From: a virus | DNA: 63,101 nt | IMG/VR virus record: IMGVR_UViG_3300025083_002903 | Span: 1-63,101 of that record | Strand: one strand, 5' to 3' | Position numbers and translations under genes: made by a program | Notes under the pieces: generated by a model | Seen by the model: only the letters and a program-made list of their open reading frames with translations | Told to the model about the DNA's origin: nothing | Database searches by the model: none | Part shown: piece by piece, positions 34,502 through 43,738 of the stretch | How positions within the stretch are numbered: position 1 is the stretch's first letter | Layout: every line of letters starts with the position of its first letter

Positions 34502-35821
34502 TTAATCCTCGATTGCTAGAATGTATGGGGTAAGAACAGCGAACAGTGATCTATCAAATGTATTACCAGTGATAGTTCCGCTTTCACGATTAATAGTCAA
34601 ATCACCACCAATTCTAAAATCACCTTTGTGGTCTGTCGATGTAAAGTATACTAAGCCTTCGTTGTTTGCATCTTCTACTACTTCGTTTGCTTGAATTGGG
34701 AAAGCACCAGATTGTGGTGTGTCATAAACACCTGTACCTGAGCCAACATATTCGAAAGTAATACTAGAAGCTTGAATGAGACTTCTCTGATGAAATGTTA
34801 CTGCGTCTCCATTGCCAACGTCTAGCTCAAGAGGTTCTAACAAAGTAACATCATATTCGTTTGCATTCCCAGTTGCGGTTACACCTTCAACCGAGTAATA
34901 CTTAGTATCATTTGCAAACTTAACTGCTTCTGCGTAATTAGGTGCTGTTGATACAGTAATTGTGACTACAGTGCCACCTGCTGTGCCAGCTGCACTTGTT
35001 CCTGATTTAGAAAGAGAAGAAGATCCAGTTGCTTTAAGCCCAAAGTTGCCAAATGAACAGTTAGAGTTTGTAAGTGAACAATTGCCACCACTTTCACAAA
35101 GAACACCTACGTCACAAGAAACTGTGAAGATAGATACTAGTTGTGCATATCCTTTGTTTATTAGGTGTACACCCTTACCACCTGCATTAATTTGAGTGAA
35201 TGCATCTGATACCATTGAGCGAAGACCACCGACAAGGGATCCATCAATTTTCATACCAGTACCAGTTGTAGTAATAGATGAGCAATTTTGTACGTAAGGA
35301 GATGTAGTGATGTTACCAGCAGAAGGATTAAACGCTACAGCTGCAGCTCCAGACGTATGTCCTCTAAATGTTACACCAGTAACATGAGAAGCATTACTTA
35401 ATAGAAGCAAGTCATTAGTTGCTGTTTGACCAGAGATGTTTGTTGTTCTAAGGTTATCGCCAACGATTGATACGTTAGCTGGTACAACCACACCACCTGA
35501 TGTATTATCAAGAGTGTAGTCACCACTTTTTAAGAAGATAGTTGTACCTGAAGAAGCATTAGCTAGTGCTTCGTCTAGAGTTAAATAAGCTTCGGCTACA
35601 GTCGAACCATCATTAGCGTCATTACCGCTTTCACTAACGTAAAGAACATTGTCTGCTCTATCAGCAAGACCAACTTCTCTAATTGAAAGATTCCCACTAG
35701 CATCTCTTTTGAAGAACATCTTACCATCATGGGTGTTGATGGCAACTTCTCCAAGTTCTAGTTGTGCGGTCGAAGGTATAGCACCAGTAGTGGCGCTACG
35801 GCGTAACTTAATGGTTGACAT
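34502..35821 (-). CDS. Tail fibre-like protein with beta-helix region
   Basis: This 439-aa protein has the N-terminal attachment type MSTIKLRRSATTGAIPS...LELGEVAINTHDGKMFFKRD, of the kind found in Mtd-type phage tail proteins. From about residue 60, YVSESGNDANDGST precedes a region of short strands and Asn/Gly turns (VVVPANVSIVGDNLRTTNI, LLLLSNASHVTGVTFRG) typical of right-handed beta-helices. The C-terminus reads DFRIGGDLTINRESGTITG then FDRSLFAVLTPYIL, a closing module I associate with T4-like phage fibres. An exact TATAAATA lies 71 bases upstream, so it begins a unit. No catalytic residues are evident. It is likely a structural fibre or adhesin. Confidence 0.72.
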   Translation of the reverse strand: MSTIKLRRSATTGAIPSTAQLELGEVAINTHDGKMFFKRDASGNLSIREVGLADRADNVLYVSESGNDANDGSTVAEAYLTLDEALANASSGTTIFLKSGDYTLDNTSGGVVVPANVSIVGDNLRTTNISGQTATNDLLLLSNASHVTGVTFRGHTSGAAAVAFNPSAGNITTSPYVQNCSSITTTGTGMKIDGSLVGGLRSMVSDAFTQINAGGKGVHLINKGYAQLVSIFTVSCDVGVLCESGGNCSLTNSNCSFGNFGLKATGSSSLSKSGTSAAGTAGGTVVTITVSTAPNYAEAVKFANDTKYYSVEGVTATGNANEYDVTLLEPLELDVGNGDAVTFHQRSLIQASSITFEYVGSGTGVYDTPQSGAFPIQANEVVEDANNEGLVYFTSTDHKGDFRIGGDLTINRESGTITGNTFDRSLFAVLTPYILAIED

Positions 35822-35891
35822 GTGTCCTCACTCAGTGTATAATAGCTATATAGCTTATAAGATAAAGATAGTATGTACTACCTGTTAGAAG

Positions 35892-35899
35892 TATTTATA
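35892..35899 (-). promoter_or_regulatory. T4-type late promoter octamer (exact TATAAATA)
   Basis: Exact minus-strand TATAAATA directly after the TAA stop of the 372-aa gene, 71 bases before the ATG at 35821. The spacing is longer than at other sites, so a longer leader is expected, or the start site lies elsewhere. Confidence 0.65.
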
Positions 35900-37018
35900 T
35901 TAGTATGTTCCACCATCAATAGTTCCTAAGAACTCTGCTGCAAATATTTTCTCAGTGCCTACACTCCAGTAGCCATTTGTTTCATCCCAGAATAGTGATA
36001 CATCATTAGCAGAACCACGATTTACAAGAATACCTGCATCTTGTGATGGAGCAGTACTTGCACTAAGATTACTATTGAGTTCGATAATATTATCTGCAAG
36101 AGCAATAGTTTCTGTATTGACTGTGGTTGTTGTACCTGATACGATAAGATTGCCAGCAATAGTAACTGTGCCAGCGGTAATGTCATTTGAGTATAAAGTA
36201 CCATCTACTGTTACATCATTGAATTGAACATCTGATGTAGTTTCGACTGCTTGACCAATACTAACTTCAACTGAATCACCAATAGTCTTAGTCGCAACAC
36301 CAGTTCCACCAGAAATTGTAAATGTATCAGTTAAGAGATTAACACCATTTGCGGGTGTTGTTCCATCATCTGTATCTGCCGCAATCGTAAGAGTAGTTGC
36401 AACACTTACTGTACCTGCTGCTGTAATACGACCTTGTTGATCAACTGTAAACGTTGGAATATTAGTTGTGTCACCATACGAACCTGGGGTTACTGCTGTA
36501 TCATCTAAGTTAAGAGTAGTTGTATTGTTAGGATCATCAAAGACAGATGTAATCGCTACACCACCAACAATTGTGCCACCAGTAACATCTTGAATGAATT
36601 CTGTAAGCGAAACGCTATCACTTCCAACGTACGGATTAATAATAACAACTTTACCAGTACCATTTGGTGAGAGTGTTAAATCACCATTAGCATTTGACGT
36701 TGTGATTGCGTTACCATCAATAGTAACATTATCAACGTTAAGAGCGTCAATCTTACTATCAGCATCTGTGACAATAGCACTAAGTGCTGTTAGAACACCT
36801 TCTTGATGATCTAAACGATCTGTGAAAAATTTACCACCGATAACATCTATCGACGTGGCTAAGCCAGTAACACCATCAACACCAGTACCGATAAATAATC
36901 TATCGCCATTGTCTTGCCATGTACCTGTACCATACGAGTAGCCTGATTCACCCGGATACAACCCTGTGGGCGCATTCGTCGTACTACTTCGTTTTATTCT
37001 AATTACTGAACCGGACAT
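35900..37018 (-). CDS. Tail fibre-like protein (372 aa)
   Basis: This protein has an N-terminal tag, MSGSVIRIKRSSTTNAPTGL, with a GDRLFIGTG element (about 38-46) as in fibre proteins of this phage group. The middle contains repeated beta segments (VTIDGNAITTSN, LTLSPNGTGKVVI). The C-terminal region has IAGNLIVSGTTTTVNTETI, LADNIIELNSN and VNRGSANDVSLFWDETNGYW. The last two also occur in the 1222-aa fibre as a related pair, so the two share a module. The product ends FLGTIDGGTY, like the next gene's INGGDY. It belongs to the unit that starts at the divergent promoter at 37609. A structural fibre or fibre-base role is inferred. Confidence 0.7.
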   Translation of the reverse strand: MSGSVIRIKRSSTTNAPTGLYPGESGYSYGTGTWQDNGDRLFIGTGVDGVTGLATSIDVIGGKFFTDRLDHQEGVLTALSAIVTDADSKIDALNVDNVTIDGNAITTSNANGDLTLSPNGTGKVVIINPYVGSDSVSLTEFIQDVTGGTIVGGVAITSVFDDPNNTTTLNLDDTAVTPGSYGDTTNIPTFTVDQQGRITAAGTVSVATTLTIAADTDDGTTPANGVNLLTDTFTISGGTGVATKTIGDSVEVSIGQAVETTSDVQFNDVTVDGTLYSNDITAGTVTIAGNLIVSGTTTTVNTETIALADNIIELNSNLSASTAPSQDAGILVNRGSANDVSLFWDETNGYWSVGTEKIFAAEFLGTIDGGTY

Positions 37019-37237
37019 TTAATAGTCTCCTCCGTTAATTTGAGTGCCTGGATTTTCTACTATGTTTTCTGCTTCCCAAAGTTCTGTCGTGGCATTATAT
37101 ATAAGGAGACCGCCACTTTGGGCGTTTGAAGCTTCAACATCGAATATATCACTCAATCTCAATGTGTTTGCGTTTAATCTATAATTCGTTACTAATAGTT
37201 TCTGATTAGGAGTAATTCTAGCTTTTATCTGTGACAT
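37019..37237 (-). CDS. Small virion protein (72 aa)
   Basis: This 72-aa protein starts MSQIKARITPNQKLLVTNYR, has LSDIFDVEASNAQSGGLLIY and ends NPGTQINGGDY. The segment GGLLIYNATTELWEA is of a type frequent in fibre and virion proteins of T4-like marine phages. It shares a single base with the 111-aa gene upstream (stop/start overlap at 37237) and directly precedes the 372-aa fibre, whose C-terminus ends in a similar GGTY. It could be a short fibre module, an adaptor or a fragment of a fibre. The sequence alone does not decide. Confidence 0.6.
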   Translation of the reverse strand: MSQIKARITPNQKLLVTNYRLNANTLRLSDIFDVEASNAQSGGLLIYNATTELWEAENIVENPGTQINGGDY

Positions 37238-37572
37238 TAGACACTCCTTGTTATACCTGGTGTTACTGTTGCAACCCCTTCGACAACTCGTAGGACAGTA
37301 CCACCGTTTGAGGTGATTTCAATGTCATATAAGTATCTGCCGGGTTCTAAATCTTTTGTTGTGTTACTACTCATCGATAGTGTGATTTGTCCACCGCCAT
37401 TGTTATCTGAACAGACAAAATCATGTGCTGTCGTAGAAGAATAGTTCTTCCTCATTTGAGCAAATGCATCCCATCCAGTTAAATCCCAAGCACCTCCTAC
37501 ATCATCTTCAACATCTACAATAGCTGAAAAATCAGTTCCTTGGTCTATTACTATATTTGCTTTGATTGCCAT
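37237..37572 (-). CDS. Small virion structural protein (Ig-like, BppU N-terminal-like)
   Basis: This 111-aa protein starts MAIKANIVIDQGTDFSAIVDV and continues WDLTGWDAFAQMRKNYSSTT, then ITLSMSSNTTKDLEPGRYLYDIEI. The order of strands and the LTGWxAxAQ[M/I]RK and GRYLYDIE motifs match small Ig-like phage proteins related to the BppU N-terminal domain, common in T4-like marine phages. It starts 37 bases after the minus-strand octamer of the divergent promoter region, so it heads a unit with the 72- and 372-aa genes. A baseplate or tail-surface component is likely. Confidence 0.68.
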   Translation of the reverse strand: MAIKANIVIDQGTDFSAIVDVEDDVGGAWDLTGWDAFAQMRKNYSSTTAHDFVCSDNNGGGQITLSMSSNTTKDLEPGRYLYDIEITSNGGTVLRVVEGVATVTPGITRSV

Positions 37573-37608
37573 ATTAGACTCTACTATTAGGTTATCTCTA
37601 TTACTTGA

Positions 37609-37616
37609 TATTTATA
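37609..37616 (-). promoter_or_regulatory. Minus half of a divergent late promoter pair (TATAAATA)
   Basis: The minus strand reads TATAAATA at 37616-37609, 37 bases before the ATG at 37572. It shares two bases with the plus-strand octamer at 37615-37622. The joint sequence TATTTATATAAATA is a perfect 14-bp palindrome. Confidence 0.75.
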
Positions 37617-37622
37617 TAAATA
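37615..37622 (+). promoter_or_regulatory. Plus half of a divergent late promoter pair (TATAAATA)
   Basis: The plus strand reads TATAAATA at 37615-37622, 39 bases before the ATG at 37661, with AAGGTG (37645-37650) as ribosome site. It is the only plus-strand octamer noted and serves the only plus-strand gene. Confidence 0.75.
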
Positions 37623-37660
37623 AAAACATACGAAACTCTTTTAAAAGGTGTAAAACAGTC

Positions 37661-40249
37661 ATGGCTGGAAAATATGTTCGTGTTGGTCTTAGAAGGGACA
37701 AGAATTTCTCTGACTTAGAAAGCACTTATTCGTCACTCGGTAATCTATTAAACAACTTAGCCCCTCCAGGAAAGTCGTTCATACCAGATGATATTCAAGT
37801 TCTCAATAACGTCTCTGAAGACTCTAACGTCACAAATGATAGCTTTTTAGAGTTAAAAGGTAATACTAGAACAGCAACTCAAATTCGATTTAGAACACCT
37901 ATTCAATTTTCATCTGCCTTTGAGACAGTTCCATTTACCGATGGATTCTCTTTCTTGAAGTCAGGAGAAGAGGTATTGTTTGAAACTGTTGGATCATCTA
38001 ATGCAGTTTATGATGCTATTACAGAAACTTATACTTATTTCTATAATGCAGTCATACTAACAAACTCTTCTACAGTTCCTTTCTCTGTTGACGAAGATTT
38101 GATCATTCAATCAACTGGTATTACTATTAGTGATATCGACCCTACGCAAGAAACTCTTGATAACTTCTTAATTGAGCCAAACATTACAATTAAAGACACT
38201 ATCGAAAATGCAAAAGTAATTACAGGTGATCCGCCTTACTTAGCAGGTGGTGATGGTCTAAAAGCTAAATTTTATCCATCTGATTCAATTGCTACAGCAG
38301 CACAAAGAAGTTCCAGTATTAGTGGTTACGAACTATTTAATTATGCTGAAGCTTATCTTGGTGGTGGTGCAGGGTTTCATTATGGACCATTTGATTTTTG
38401 GGAAAGTGGTTATTTTGGATTTGGTCCTTCAATCTACGACTCTCCTGAGTTTATCAATGGCCTTGGTGGTGTACAATGGGAAGGGTTTTTTGCACCGATT
38501 CCATATATCGTTGATAACAATTGGCAGATTGTGTGTAGCGGACTTATTATTATTGAACAAGATATAGATGGTAATAATAACTGGCAAAAAGTTCTTAACA
38601 TCCATGATAAAGAAAGAGAACTTGTATCTCAGACTTCTGGTGCTGTTACTACTATAACCTTATCGGATGATGATCTTATGAAAGTAGGTGTTGGTGATCA
38701 AGTCACATTCATAACATCACAAGGCAATATATTTAATACGTTTACAAAAGTCGATAACGTTGATTATCAGGGAAAGACTATCACTTTAGATCAAGCTGTA
38801 AATGTAGCTAATGGTGATATTATAAAAGTATCATTTCCTGTAGGTTTCCAGGATATCACCACACAAGTAAAACTATCCGTTCCTGGATTAAATGTCAAGA
38901 GAAAAGTTAGAATAAGTGTGTACTGGCCCAATGATGCTGGATACGATAGCTTTAGAAAAAGATGTAGCTTTGCATACATACAAGAATCCGCAACTCGACT
39001 ACCAGCTTCTTTCTTGTACACTACAGATTCAGTAGCAACTGCAAACACCAATGTAAATTCATTTGAGTATTTTTTAGATAACTATGTCAATCTAAGTAAT
39101 GATCGAACTACTGCTGCATTACAAGTAAACGATAAAGCAATTATAAGCTATGACCCACCTCTCACTTTTGCAAATAAAGTTAGTACTATACAAGTAGTGT
39201 ATATAGGTAATGGTGTGTTTTCATATGCAGGACTGGGCGGCGCACCTGTGTATCAGGGTGATAGAGTTATTCTCTCATTAGGTAACTCGTATCTACAGCT
39301 TCTAGCTATTGGCGACTCTCCTAATGAATCAGCATTCTATGTAGATGAAGAAGATGTAATTAATTACAACTCTGGCGCTGCAGCAGGAGAAGAAATTTCG
39401 GGTGATGCCAATACTTCAGGTGGACCATATTCGGGATTTCGTATAGACAATATTGGTCTTAAAGATATCTTTTTAAGATATAATAGCGCAGGTAATTTTG
39501 TTTCTATGCTAAGTGTATCAAATGAAGATGAACTTGCAAAAGATCAATTAGTTTATGCAATGAAGGGTAGTGGTACAACACTAGCAGATGAAGGTCCAGT
39601 TAGACTATCAACAATTAGTAAGTCCGCTGGAGAATATACACTTACTGTAGATGATCATTTTGGTGGGAGCTATGCAGATTTCTTAGGCGATACTAATCCA
39701 GATAATACAATACTACTTGTATATAAGGATAAGGCACTAGAAGACTTATCAAAGGTTAATTATTGTAATGGTGTTATAGGTCATTTGATTACAGCCGACG
39801 CCCTTTCTGGTGCAAATGAAATATTCTTAGACGATGTATCAGATGTTCAACAAAGCTATTATATTCAGTTTTCAGGTTACATCCCAGACGGCACTCAGAT
39901 TACAGGTGTTGATTCGGGAACAAACAAAATAACTTTATCAAACAATCTTACTAAGACGCTAAAACAAAATTATACAATTACTATTATTCCAGGTAACCCC
40001 GGAGCTGAGAGTTATGAGATTTGCGTATTACCTTTAGACACCGCACCACCATTTACTGGAACTGATACTGGACTTAAAACAGCATCGGGTGTAGAAAATA
40101 TTAAGACTAACGAACTATTATTCGATAATCTGTATATTAAAAATCTTATAGATGAAGATATTGGTAATCAGGAATATACTAAAACTATGAATATTACACA
40201 CGATAATGGAGTTGGTGTTAGAAAGGTGTATAAGCTTTTAGTCTTTTAA
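37661..40249 (+). CDS. Virion structural protein, the only plus-strand gene
   Basis: The start chosen is ATG at 37661 (MAGKYVRVGLRRDKNFSDL, 862 aa), with AAGGTG 10 bases before it. An earlier in-frame ATG at 37562 would overlap the minus-strand gene and its promoter and adds a non-conserved stretch. The N-terminus (DLESTYSSLGNLLNNLAPPG) resembles marine T4-like phage tail proteins. The body has beta-rich segments, several Asn/Gly turns and paired strands such as TITLDQAVNVANGDII and NKITLSNNLTKTL, which may be repeated modules. No enzymatic motif is seen. Its end overlaps the 3' end of the minus-strand 334-aa gene by four bases. It sits among baseplate/tail genes, so it is presumably a large tail or baseplate surface component. 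Confidence 0.72.
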   Translation: MAGKYVRVGLRRDKNFSDLESTYSSLGNLLNNLAPPGKSFIPDDIQVLNNVSEDSNVTNDSFLELKGNTRTATQIRFRTPIQFSSAFETVPFTDGFSFLKSGEEVLFETVGSSNAVYDAITETYTYFYNAVILTNSSTVPFSVDEDLIIQSTGITISDIDPTQETLDNFLIEPNITIKDTIENAKVITGDPPYLAGGDGLKAKFYPSDSIATAAQRSSSISGYELFNYAEAYLGGGAGFHYGPFDFWESGYFGFGPSIYDSPEFINGLGGVQWEGFFAPIPYIVDNNWQIVCSGLIIIEQDIDGNNNWQKVLNIHDKERELVSQTSGAVTTITLSDDDLMKVGVGDQVTFITSQGNIFNTFTKVDNVDYQGKTITLDQAVNVANGDIIKVSFPVGFQDITTQVKLSVPGLNVKRKVRISVYWPNDAGYDSFRKRCSFAYIQESATRLPASFLYTTDSVATANTNVNSFEYFLDNYVNLSNDRTTAALQVNDKAIISYDPPLTFANKVSTIQVVYIGNGVFSYAGLGGAPVYQGDRVILSLGNSYLQLLAIGDSPNESAFYVDEEDVINYNSGAAAGEEISGDANTSGGPYSGFRIDNIGLKDIFLRYNSAGNFVSMLSVSNEDELAKDQLVYAMKGSGTTLADEGPVRLSTISKSAGEYTLTVDDHFGGSYADFLGDTNPDNTILLVYKDKALEDLSKVNYCNGVIGHLITADALSGANEIFLDDVSDVQQSYYIQFSGYIPDGTQITGVDSGTNKITLSNNLTKTLKQNYTITIIPGNPGAESYEICVLPLDTAPPFTGTDTGLKTASGVENIKTNELLFDNLYIKNLIDEDIGNQEYTKTMNITHDNGVGVRKVYKLLVF

Positions 40250-41250
40250 GGTACTAACGAGCATAGTAAGTTATACTCTTCACCGTTAACTAAATTACCA
40301 AGATCATCTACAAACTGCGTTTGCAATAGTATCTTATGAGTAAAGTCTGTATAGGATTCAGTTGATCCTACTGGAGTTACTGCGATTGTATTGAGTCTTG
40401 GATTAGTTGCAGTTAAGTTATTAACATTAGTTTGAGTAGATGTTGTAATAGTTTCACTTGTCAAATTGTCAATTGACCAAGGATCGGTGTTATTACTAAA
40501 TGCTCTAGCTTTTGAATATATCAATCTACCTTCGGAATCAAATGTAGGATTATCATTTTCATCTAATACAACTTTATCTGAAATAATAAACAGACCAGGT
40601 GAAGTGTCTGACGGAGATAAGTCAGCAGTATTGATAATTGTTACAGTACCATTTAAATTAAATTCGCTATTCACTACATTGGTTTTTGTAGTAAATAAAG
40701 TTGTGCTTCTTTTTAAAGCAAATGCGTCCATAGTGGGTCTAACTTGATCACCAAATTCTATTATACTAGTGTCTCTAAAAGTAGTAGCAGGTATATCAAC
40801 TTCTTCATCAGAATTTAATATCTCTTCGAGAACAGTTGGGTCGATAGTTTGAAGAACATCGGGACTCATATTTTGGATGTTAGCTTTAGTTACGCCTTCG
40901 GATCTACGCAAGTCATCAGTGATGACTGTAAGATTAGCACCCAATTCATCAACTAACTCAAACTCATCAACGCCGTTTGAATTTACAACTGTGTATGATG
41001 TACCATCATGTGTAATAACAGTTCTATTAGAAAATGCAATGTTTTGCTTACTCTTAACTCTAAGTTTAGTAGTGTTTGGAATTAACTCAACTTGAGTTGG
41101 TCTTAAGACACTGAAGTTTCTAAGATTGTTAACGAATAGCGAAATGTCATTAGAACGACCAGCACCGGCAAGATTGTCCAATGCAGTAGCATCCTTAGAA
41201 AAGCTATCTGATTCTGCTAAGTTTAAATCTCTTGCAAACCCTTGAGGCAT
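40246..41250 (-). CDS. Virion structural protein (334 aa)
   Basis: This protein starts MPQGFARDLNLAESDSFSKD and has mostly beta pattern with several Asp/Asn-rich loops (e.g. SNGVDEFELVDELGANLTVI). Near the middle, PDVLQTIDPTVLEEILNSDEEV looks like a short helix pair, and the C-terminus is beta (FTHKILLQTQFVDDLGNLV). I do not recognise a named family, but it is in the giant structural-gene block, 13 bases after the leucine-rich-repeat gene. Its end overlaps the convergent plus-strand gene by four bases. It is the last gene of the unit starting at 54327-54343. A tail or baseplate component is the likely role. Confidence 0.62.
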   Translation of the reverse strand: MPQGFARDLNLAESDSFSKDATALDNLAGAGRSNDISLFVNNLRNFSVLRPTQVELIPNTTKLRVKSKQNIAFSNRTVITHDGTSYTVVNSNGVDEFELVDELGANLTVITDDLRRSEGVTKANIQNMSPDVLQTIDPTVLEEILNSDEEVDIPATTFRDTSIIEFGDQVRPTMDAFALKRSTTLFTTKTNVVNSEFNLNGTVTIINTADLSPSDTSPGLFIISDKVVLDENDNPTFDSEGRLIYSKARAFSNNTDPWSIDNLTSETITTSTQTNVNNLTATNPRLNTIAVTPVGSTESYTDFTHKILLQTQFVDDLGNLVNGEEYNLLCSLVP

Positions 41251-41263
41251 TGACTATCTCCTA

Positions 41264-43738
41264 TTACACTCTTATTGTCCATCTACGAATTTGTGTCAAA
41301 ACATTGTATTGTTCTTGCACAGTAGTAGAGAAGTTTAAGAGGTCGTTTAAACTAAATCCGTTATTAGACATATCAAATCTTCTATTCCAAGTATTTGTAG
41401 TATTTAGATGAATTTGATAGATATCGTTAATTATAGCGGCTCCAGCATCTACTGTTAAATTGTTATTATTTACGTAGTAATATCTTAAACTTGTGTTTGA
41501 AGATATTGATCCCGCTGAGTAGCTACTAAAATTATTACTCGCTAGATGACAATAATATAGTCTTGGACAAGTTGCAAAGCTAGGTAAAGACCCAGTAAAG
41601 TTATTATTTTGAAGTTGAAAGTATCTAATATTTGGTAAAGATGGTGATGGTAGACCACCACTTAAATTATTGTTATAGAGATACAAGTATCCAACACGTG
41701 AATTATTAAATGCAGGAGCTGATCCAGTTAAATCGTTGTTACCTAAATTACACCAAGATAGAGAAGGCATTTCTGCCAAGTTAGTTAATCCACCTGTGAT
41801 ATTAGTATTTGAAATAGTTATACTACTTAAAGATTTATTAGAGTTGAAGTTTGGTAAACTACCTACCATGTTACTATTGCCATACACATTTAAACTATTA
41901 ATACTTGCTGTTTGTGCAAATACTAAGCTGTCAAAGAATGAGTTCACACCATCACCAAGTTGACTACTACTTATAGTCAAACTACGTAGATTACCAGTTC
42001 CAGAGAAAGTTTGTCCACCAAGTACACCACTAAGTTTAGTATTGTAAAGATTTAAACTTGATAGAGATGGTAGGTTTTGAAATGCTAGTGAAACGTCACC
42101 AGTTACAGGATTACTAGACAAGTTGATAGTGTTTAGACTACCACATCCACTAAACACACCTTGAACACTAGAGCTACCTCTTAGTGTTTGTAAGTACTGA
42201 TGAGTGTAGCTAGTTATAGATTGACACCCACTAACAACAACTAAATTGTGATTGTTTCTTCTACTATAGAAAGTTTTCAATCTACCAGTATCAGTTCCAC
42301 CGTCTCCTGCTGCCGCAAGAGTGATATCAATTTCTTGTGACCCATCCCACCCAGCTTTAATATTTCTATTGGTGCTAGTGCTTTGTGTGATACTTTCAAT
42401 ATAAATATTTTCTAAGTTTTTTGCCTTCATAACAGATTCGTCGAGATATCTATATTGTTGAAATCTTACATCATAGTCTGTTAAGGAAGTGTTCTCTTGA
42501 GTTGTAGGGTCGACATAAATTTTTGGCGTTGGGCCCAATGAAAACATTCTAGTAGATGGTTGATTGCCTCTAAACTGTACTCTTTGTAGAGCTGTTAAAT
42601 CATCGTTTAGATAGTTTTTAGATAGGTCTATTGTGCTATTATCAGAAAAACAATTATTCATTGTAATTCGTTCAATCGTGCCAGGCAGTCTACTCAATTG
42701 TTGTGCAGCTGTTCTAGTTGATCTGGTGAATGGGTTTGATGTACAATCTAATATTTCTAATCCGGGTGATATGTAATTTAAATCAGGCAACTCTATAAGT
42801 TGGTTATTAGAAATATCTAGATTACGTAAACCAGTTGCTTGCGTTCTAGAGAACTCAAACATATTAAGGTTTTTAAGTTTTAGTAATTGAATTTTTCTAG
42901 GGTCATTAAAGAATTCTAATTGCAATGATGCTGAGCCATTGCCAAAGTATGATATGCCAAGCCCACCAGTATTTTGAACGTTCTCAAATGGTAGAAAGAT
43001 ATTATCATCTAAGTTATAAATTGTCCATGTAGGAGCGGGATCAGCTGCTCCGTTCGTAACAGTATGGTTCAAGTTATTTGTAGTAATCGTTTCTGCTACA
43101 ACTTTAAACTTCATGGGTATGCCACGCATAGCAAGAAACTTCTCAATAGTACCGTTAACATTTAAAGAAACTAAATGTGTGGGTACTTCTGCAGCAAATC
43201 TTTTTAATTGTGGTTCAACAGTCGTTGCCAAAGAAGTAACATCTAATACTGAAATTGGATCGCCATTAACATCTGTTTGATTTGGATTAGGTGTAATCTC
43301 TAAATCACCCTTATAGAAGATCGGCGCAGTTACATCAAAATCATCAAACGAAGACCAAGATGAAATTCTAGACGTTGATATATCGGCTGAACGTACTATA
43401 TCATTGTAGTAATCATAATAATCATATTTAATTGCTCTTGCTAAAAATTGATCATCTACTACAACGTTACTGTTTATAGTCTCGGTAGTAGTTTCGATAC
43501 CATTCATCAAAACTAAGTATTTTGCCATAGCGATAGATACTGAATCGTATGTCTTTTTAATATCAAAGTCTGCACCGGATAATGTAATAATGTCCCCTGC
43601 TGTGACACCCTCATCGAATGTACCAGATATTAAAGACAAATCAGCTAATCTTAAACCCATATTTTCTAAAGCTAGAAACTCATCTTGAATTTCAGAGAAG
43701 CTAAAGTTAACATTCAAACCGTAGTAAAACTGTGCCAT
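41264..43738 (-). CDS. Leucine-rich-repeat virion protein (824 aa)
   Basis: This protein starts MAQFYYGLNVNFSFSEIQDEF. Roughly residues 290-790 carry many ~20-24-residue leucine-rich repeats such as LRNLDISNNQLIELP, LSSLNLYNTKLSGVL, LSWCNLGNNDLTGSAP, IRYFQLQNNNFTGSLP and LYYCHLASNNFSS. The N-L-x-G-x-x-P pattern is the 'plant-type' LRR. The first ~280 residues are a separate beta domain, and the last ~40 (LLNFSTTVQEQYNVL) a helical cap. LRRs form curved solenoids used for protein or glycan binding. In a virion protein this suggests a surface recognition or receptor-binding role. It shares one base with the 1176-aa gene (TAATG) and is cotranscribed with it. Confidence 0.8.
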   Translation of the reverse strand: MAQFYYGLNVNFSFSEIQDEFLALENMGLRLADLSLISGTFDEGVTAGDIITLSGADFDIKKTYDSVSIAMAKYLVLMNGIETTTETINSNVVVDDQFLARAIKYDYYDYYNDIVRSADISTSRISSWSSFDDFDVTAPIFYKGDLEITPNPNQTDVNGDPISVLDVTSLATTVEPQLKRFAAEVPTHLVSLNVNGTIEKFLAMRGIPMKFKVVAETITTNNLNHTVTNGAADPAPTWTIYNLDDNIFLPFENVQNTGGLGISYFGNGSASLQLEFFNDPRKIQLLKLKNLNMFEFSRTQATGLRNLDISNNQLIELPDLNYISPGLEILDCTSNPFTRSTRTAAQQLSRLPGTIERITMNNCFSDNSTIDLSKNYLNDDLTALQRVQFRGNQPSTRMFSLGPTPKIYVDPTTQENTSLTDYDVRFQQYRYLDESVMKAKNLENIYIESITQSTSTNRNIKAGWDGSQEIDITLAAAGDGGTDTGRLKTFYSRRNNHNLVVVSGCQSITSYTHQYLQTLRGSSSVQGVFSGCGSLNTINLSSNPVTGDVSLAFQNLPSLSSLNLYNTKLSGVLGGQTFSGTGNLRSLTISSSQLGDGVNSFFDSLVFAQTASINSLNVYGNSNMVGSLPNFNSNKSLSSITISNTNITGGLTNLAEMPSLSWCNLGNNDLTGSAPAFNNSRVGYLYLYNNNLSGGLPSPSLPNIRYFQLQNNNFTGSLPSFATCPRLYYCHLASNNFSSYSAGSISSNTSLRYYYVNNNNLTVDAGAAIINDIYQIHLNTTNTWNRRFDMSNNGFSLNDLLNFSTTVQEQYNVLTQIRRWTIRV

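Noticed and set aside
34502-37018. Mtd-type N-terminal tags and variable fibres hinting at a diversity-generating retroelement
   Set aside because: No reverse transcriptase, accessory protein or template/variable repeat pair was found in the window, and the tags are common to many phage fibres.
37562-37660. Extended start of the plus-strand virion gene at ATG 37562
   Set aside because: It would read through the divergent promoter and overlap the minus-strand gene. The ATG at 37661 has a good ribosome site and gives the family-like start MAGKYVRVGL.
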